Notes under the pieces: model-generated
Seen by the model: only the letters and a program-made list of their open reading frames with translations
Told to the model about the DNA's origin: nothing
Database searches by the model: none
Shown: positions 62,143 to 64,000 of the stretch, piece after piece
Numbering within the stretch: the first letter of the stretch is position 1
Layout: every line of letters starts with the position of its first letter
Source: CAWCKS01 sp963796195
GTDB taxonomy: Bacteria > Pseudomonadota > Alphaproteobacteria > Rhizobiales > Xanthobacteraceae
Assembly (NCBI GenBank): GCA_963796195.1
Contig: CAWCKS010000016.1
Coordinates: forward strand, 124,001-188,000
Reading direction: 5' to 3'
Length of the DNA stretch: 64,000 nucleotides
Made by a program: the position numbers and the translations under genes

Positions 62143-63252
62143 TCACCCCGCGCGAAAATGCTTTGACAGCTTGAGGCCCTGGGCCTGGTAATTCGAGCCG
62201 ATGCGCTGGCCGTACAGCGCGTCCGGCGGCGACAGCAGCTTCTCATACACCAGGCGGCCGACGACCTGGCCGTGTTCGAGGATGAACGGCACTTCGCGCG
62301 AGCGCACTTCGAGCACGGCGCGCGAACCCTGCCCGCCGGCACCCGCATAGCCGAAGCCGGGGTCGAAGAAGCCGGCATAATGCACCCGGAATTCGCCGAC
62401 CAGCGGATCGAACGGCACCATCTCGGCGGCGTGGTCCGGCGGCACCTGTACTGCCTCCTTCGACGCGAGGATGTAGAACTCGCCGGGATCGAGGATCAGG
62501 CTTTCGTCGCGGCGCGCGCGGATCGGCTCCCAGAACTCGTCGACCAGATAGCCGGCGCGGCGATCGACGTCGATGACGCCGGTGTGGCGCTTGGCGCGGT
62601 AGCCGACAAAGCCGCTCGACGACGCCCCAGAGAGATCGACACTCAGCGCTACGCCGTGGGCGAGGTCGGCAGTATCAGTGTCGACCAGCCGCTCGCGCGC
62701 ATGCAGCGCTGCGAGCTCTTGCGCATCGAGCACGGCATCGCCGATGCGAAAGCGGACCTGCGAGAGCCGCGAGCCCTCGCGCACCAGCACCGGAAAGGTC
62801 TTGGGACTGATCTCGGCATAGAGCGGACCGTGATAGCCGTGTTCGATGACGTCGAAGCGGCGGGTGCCATCGGCGATCACGCGCGTGAACACATCGAGCC
62901 GTCCCGTGGAACTCTTCGGGTTGGCGGTCGCGGAGATCGCCTGCGGCAGCGCGAGGCTTTCGAGCAGCGGCACGACATAGACGCAGTTGGTCTCGAGCAC
63001 GGCGCCGTCGGAGAGATCGATCTCGTGCAGCTTGAGATCATCGATGCGCTCGGCGACGGTTGCGCCGGGCCCCGGCAGAAAGCTTGCGCGCACGCGGAAC
63101 GCAATGTCGCCGAGCCTGAGATCGAGGCTCGCAGGCTGAATTTGGCTCTCGACAAAGGGATAGGCCGGCAGGATCGCGCCGGCGTCGGCCATCGCCGCGA
63201 TCATGCGGTCGGGCAGAATTCCCCTTTGGTCTGAAGGCACGACAAACGGCAC
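62143..63252 (-). CDS. dcd: 2'-deoxycytidine 5'-triphosphate deaminase, double-length type
   Basis: The enzyme deaminates dCTP to dUTP for dTTP synthesis. The 369-residue form has two dUTPase-fold halves: the first with IQPASLDLRLGDIAFRVRAS and SATANPKSSTGRLDVFTRVI, the second with FVGYRAKRHTGVIDVDRR and VHYAGFFDPGFGYAG. This fused form is typical of alphaproteobacteria. Intact. It is divergent from metZ, with the riboswitch between them. Confidence 0.9.
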   Translation of the reverse strand: MPFVVPSDQRGILPDRMIAAMADAGAILPAYPFVESQIQPASLDLRLGDIAFRVRASFLPGPGATVAERIDDLKLHEIDLSDGAVLETNCVYVVPLLESLALPQAISATANPKSSTGRLDVFTRVIADGTRRFDVIEHGYHGPLYAEISPKTFPVLVREGSRLSQVRFRIGDAVLDAQELAALHARERLVDTDTADLAHGVALSVDLSGASSSGFVGYRAKRHTGVIDVDRRAGYLVDEFWEPIRARRDESLILDPGEFYILASKEAVQVPPDHAAEMVPFDPLVGEFRVHYAGFFDPGFGYAGAGGQGSRAVLEVRSREVPFILEHGQVVGRLVYEKLLSPPDALYGQRIGSNYQAQGLKLSKHFRAG

Positions 63253-63363
63253 GTTCTTTGTCCCGAAACCCCTGCGAAAATGGGGGCGCGTGCCTTGACC
63301 GGTTAGCTCATGGCCCGCTTGACGGAAAGGCTCCCGCGGATTAGAGCTTAACTTATCCCGTGG

Positions 63364-63416
63364 TCATTTGAGCCGGCCGGCTTGCAGCCACGTTAAATAA
63401 ATCGCTAAAAGGCCGG
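63364..63416 (+). promoter_or_regulatory. SAM-II riboswitch aptamer
   Basis: The sequence has the SAM-II (metA motif) signature: TCATTTGA, then GGCTTGCAGCCACGTTAAA and ATCGCTAAAAGGCC. The GCTAAAA segment closes the pseudoknot that encloses S-adenosylmethionine. It lies 73 bases upstream of metZ, the standard location in rhizobia. Confidence 0.92.
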
Positions 63417-63430
63417 GGACACGTGTGATC

Positions 63431-63455
63431 CCGGCCCGTTGCGGCCGGTTTTTTT
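63431..63455 (+). terminator. Rho-independent terminator of the metZ leader
   Basis: CCGGCC (63431-63436) pairs with GGCCGG (63443-63448) and is followed by seven T (63449-63455). The first arm can instead pair with GGCCGGG at 63411-63417, next to the aptamer. The two pairings exclude each other, as expected for SAM-controlled transcription attenuation. Confidence 0.82.
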
Positions 63456-63488
63456 ATGGCCGATCAGCTCGGTCATGATGGAGGTCAC

Positions 63489-64000
63489 ATGTCAAAAGCG
63501 CCTGCCACTGCGGCTCATTCGCCGACCCGTCACTACCGTCCCGAAACCCGCCTGGTGCATTCCGGCACGTTGCGCTCGCAATGGGGCGAGACCTCCGAAG
63601 GGTTGTTCCTGACCCAGGGCTTTGTCTACGACACCGCGGAGCAATGCGCCGCGCGCTTCAAGGGCGAAGACCCCGGTTACATCTATTCGCGCTTCTCCAA
63701 TCCGACGGTTGGGATGTTCGAGCAGCGCATGGTCGAGCTCGAGGGCGCGGAAGCCGCGCGCTCCACCGCGACCGGCATGGCCGCCGTCACCACTGCTGTG
63801 CTCGCGCCACTGCGCGCTGGCGATCATGTGGTGGCGTCGAAGCAGATGTTCGGCTCCTGCCGCTTCGTCATCGAGGAACTGCTGCCGCGCTACGGCATCG
63901 CCTCGACACTGGTCGATGGGCTCGATCTCGACCAGTGGCAGCGCGCGATGAAGCCGAACACCAAGTCGCTGTTCCTGGAAAGCCCGACCAACCCGACACT
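63489..64000 (+). CDS. metZ: O-succinylhomoserine sulfhydrylase, N-terminal part
   Basis: MetZ makes homocysteine from O-succinylhomoserine and sulfide, a PLP enzyme of the Cys/Met metabolism family. The visible 170 residues include ETRLVHSGTLRSQWGETSEG, YIYSRFSNPTVGMFEQRM, the cofactor-phosphate stretch ATGMAAVTTAV and SLFLESPTNPT; the PLP lysine lies beyond the window. Start ATG 63489 has GGAGG four bases before it. An in-frame ATG at 63456, right after the terminator T-run, is a less likely alternative. Controlled by the SAM-II riboswitch. Confidence 0.92.
   Translation, partial: MSKAPATAAHSPTRHYRPETRLVHSGTLRSQWGETSEGLFLTQGFVYDTAEQCAARFKGEDPGYIYSRFSNPTVGMFEQRMVELEGAEAARSTATGMAAVTTAVLAPLRAGDHVVASKQMFGSCRFVIEELLPRYGIASTLVDGLDLDQWQRAMKPNTKSLFLESPTNPT

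Overview
The window reads as chromosomal DNA of an alphaproteobacterium close to Bradyrhizobium (Nitrobacteraceae). The grounds are high GC with GC-rich third positions, rhizobial gene neighbourhoods (cpa/tad pilus, yejABEF, a SAM-II riboswitch before metZ, class I lysK, cycM), and several intergenic palindromic repeats of the kind scattered through Bradyrhizobium genomes. The assignment rests on recognition, not on a search.

Layout: 0-7.2 kb is the distal part of a tight-adherence (Tad/Flp) pilus locus (cpaC-cpaD-cpaE-cpaF-tadB-tadC, with a convergent tadD-like gene). 7.3-9.6 kb has an M17 aminopeptidase and an NlpC/P60 hydrolase, translationally overlapped. 9.6-17.4 kb is a yej-type oligopeptide ABC importer with two consecutive solute-binding proteins. 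17.6-20.1 kb has cycM, kdsB and pheA. 20.1-26.3 kb has a luciferase-like oxidoreductase, metF and metH. 26.3-30.1 kb has a PAS protein, a DMT exporter, an FAD monooxygenase and a second luciferase-like enzyme. 30.2-38.9 kb holds the ligase-associated DNA repair set (pdeM and lhr on one strand, exonuclease and ATP-dependent ligase on the other), with a double beta-barrel protein and a methyltransferase between them. 39-46.7 kb carries a MATE transporter, an MBL hydrolase, pyrD, a DUF952 protein, lysK, a periplasmic binding protein and a SCO protein. 46.9-54.1 kb has a ClpP-like secreted protein, an esterase, an NTF2-like protein, an Att-type ABC system (lipocalin-like protein, FtsX permease, ATPase) and an RpiB-type isomerase. 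54.25-56.14 kb is a small AT-rich insertion bounded by a 45-bp repeat of a tRNA-Gly(CCC) 3' end. 56.2-64 kb has an MFS transporter, a hydroxyacid dehydrogenase, a beta-lactamase-fold hydrolase, a GH84-type glycosidase, a HIT protein, dCTP deaminase and the start of metZ under a SAM-II riboswitch.

A dominant property of this sequence is more than 30 single-base frame breaks inside genes whose two reading frames join into normal full-length proteins (cpaE, yejA, pheA, metH, lhr, pyrD, lysK, rpiB and others). Several fall in homopolymers. Uncorrected indel errors explain this better than decay, so I annotate these as whole genes and give the approximate break points.

Functional links: metF, metH and metZ are the methionine branch; metZ is SAM-responsive through its leader. 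lhr, pdeM, the exonuclease and the ligase form one repair module. The yej genes form one importer. The Att-type genes form one envelope transport system. The best candidates for something new are the integrase-less mini-island at tRNA-Gly and its unrecognised small genes. I saw no CRISPR array and no defence system.
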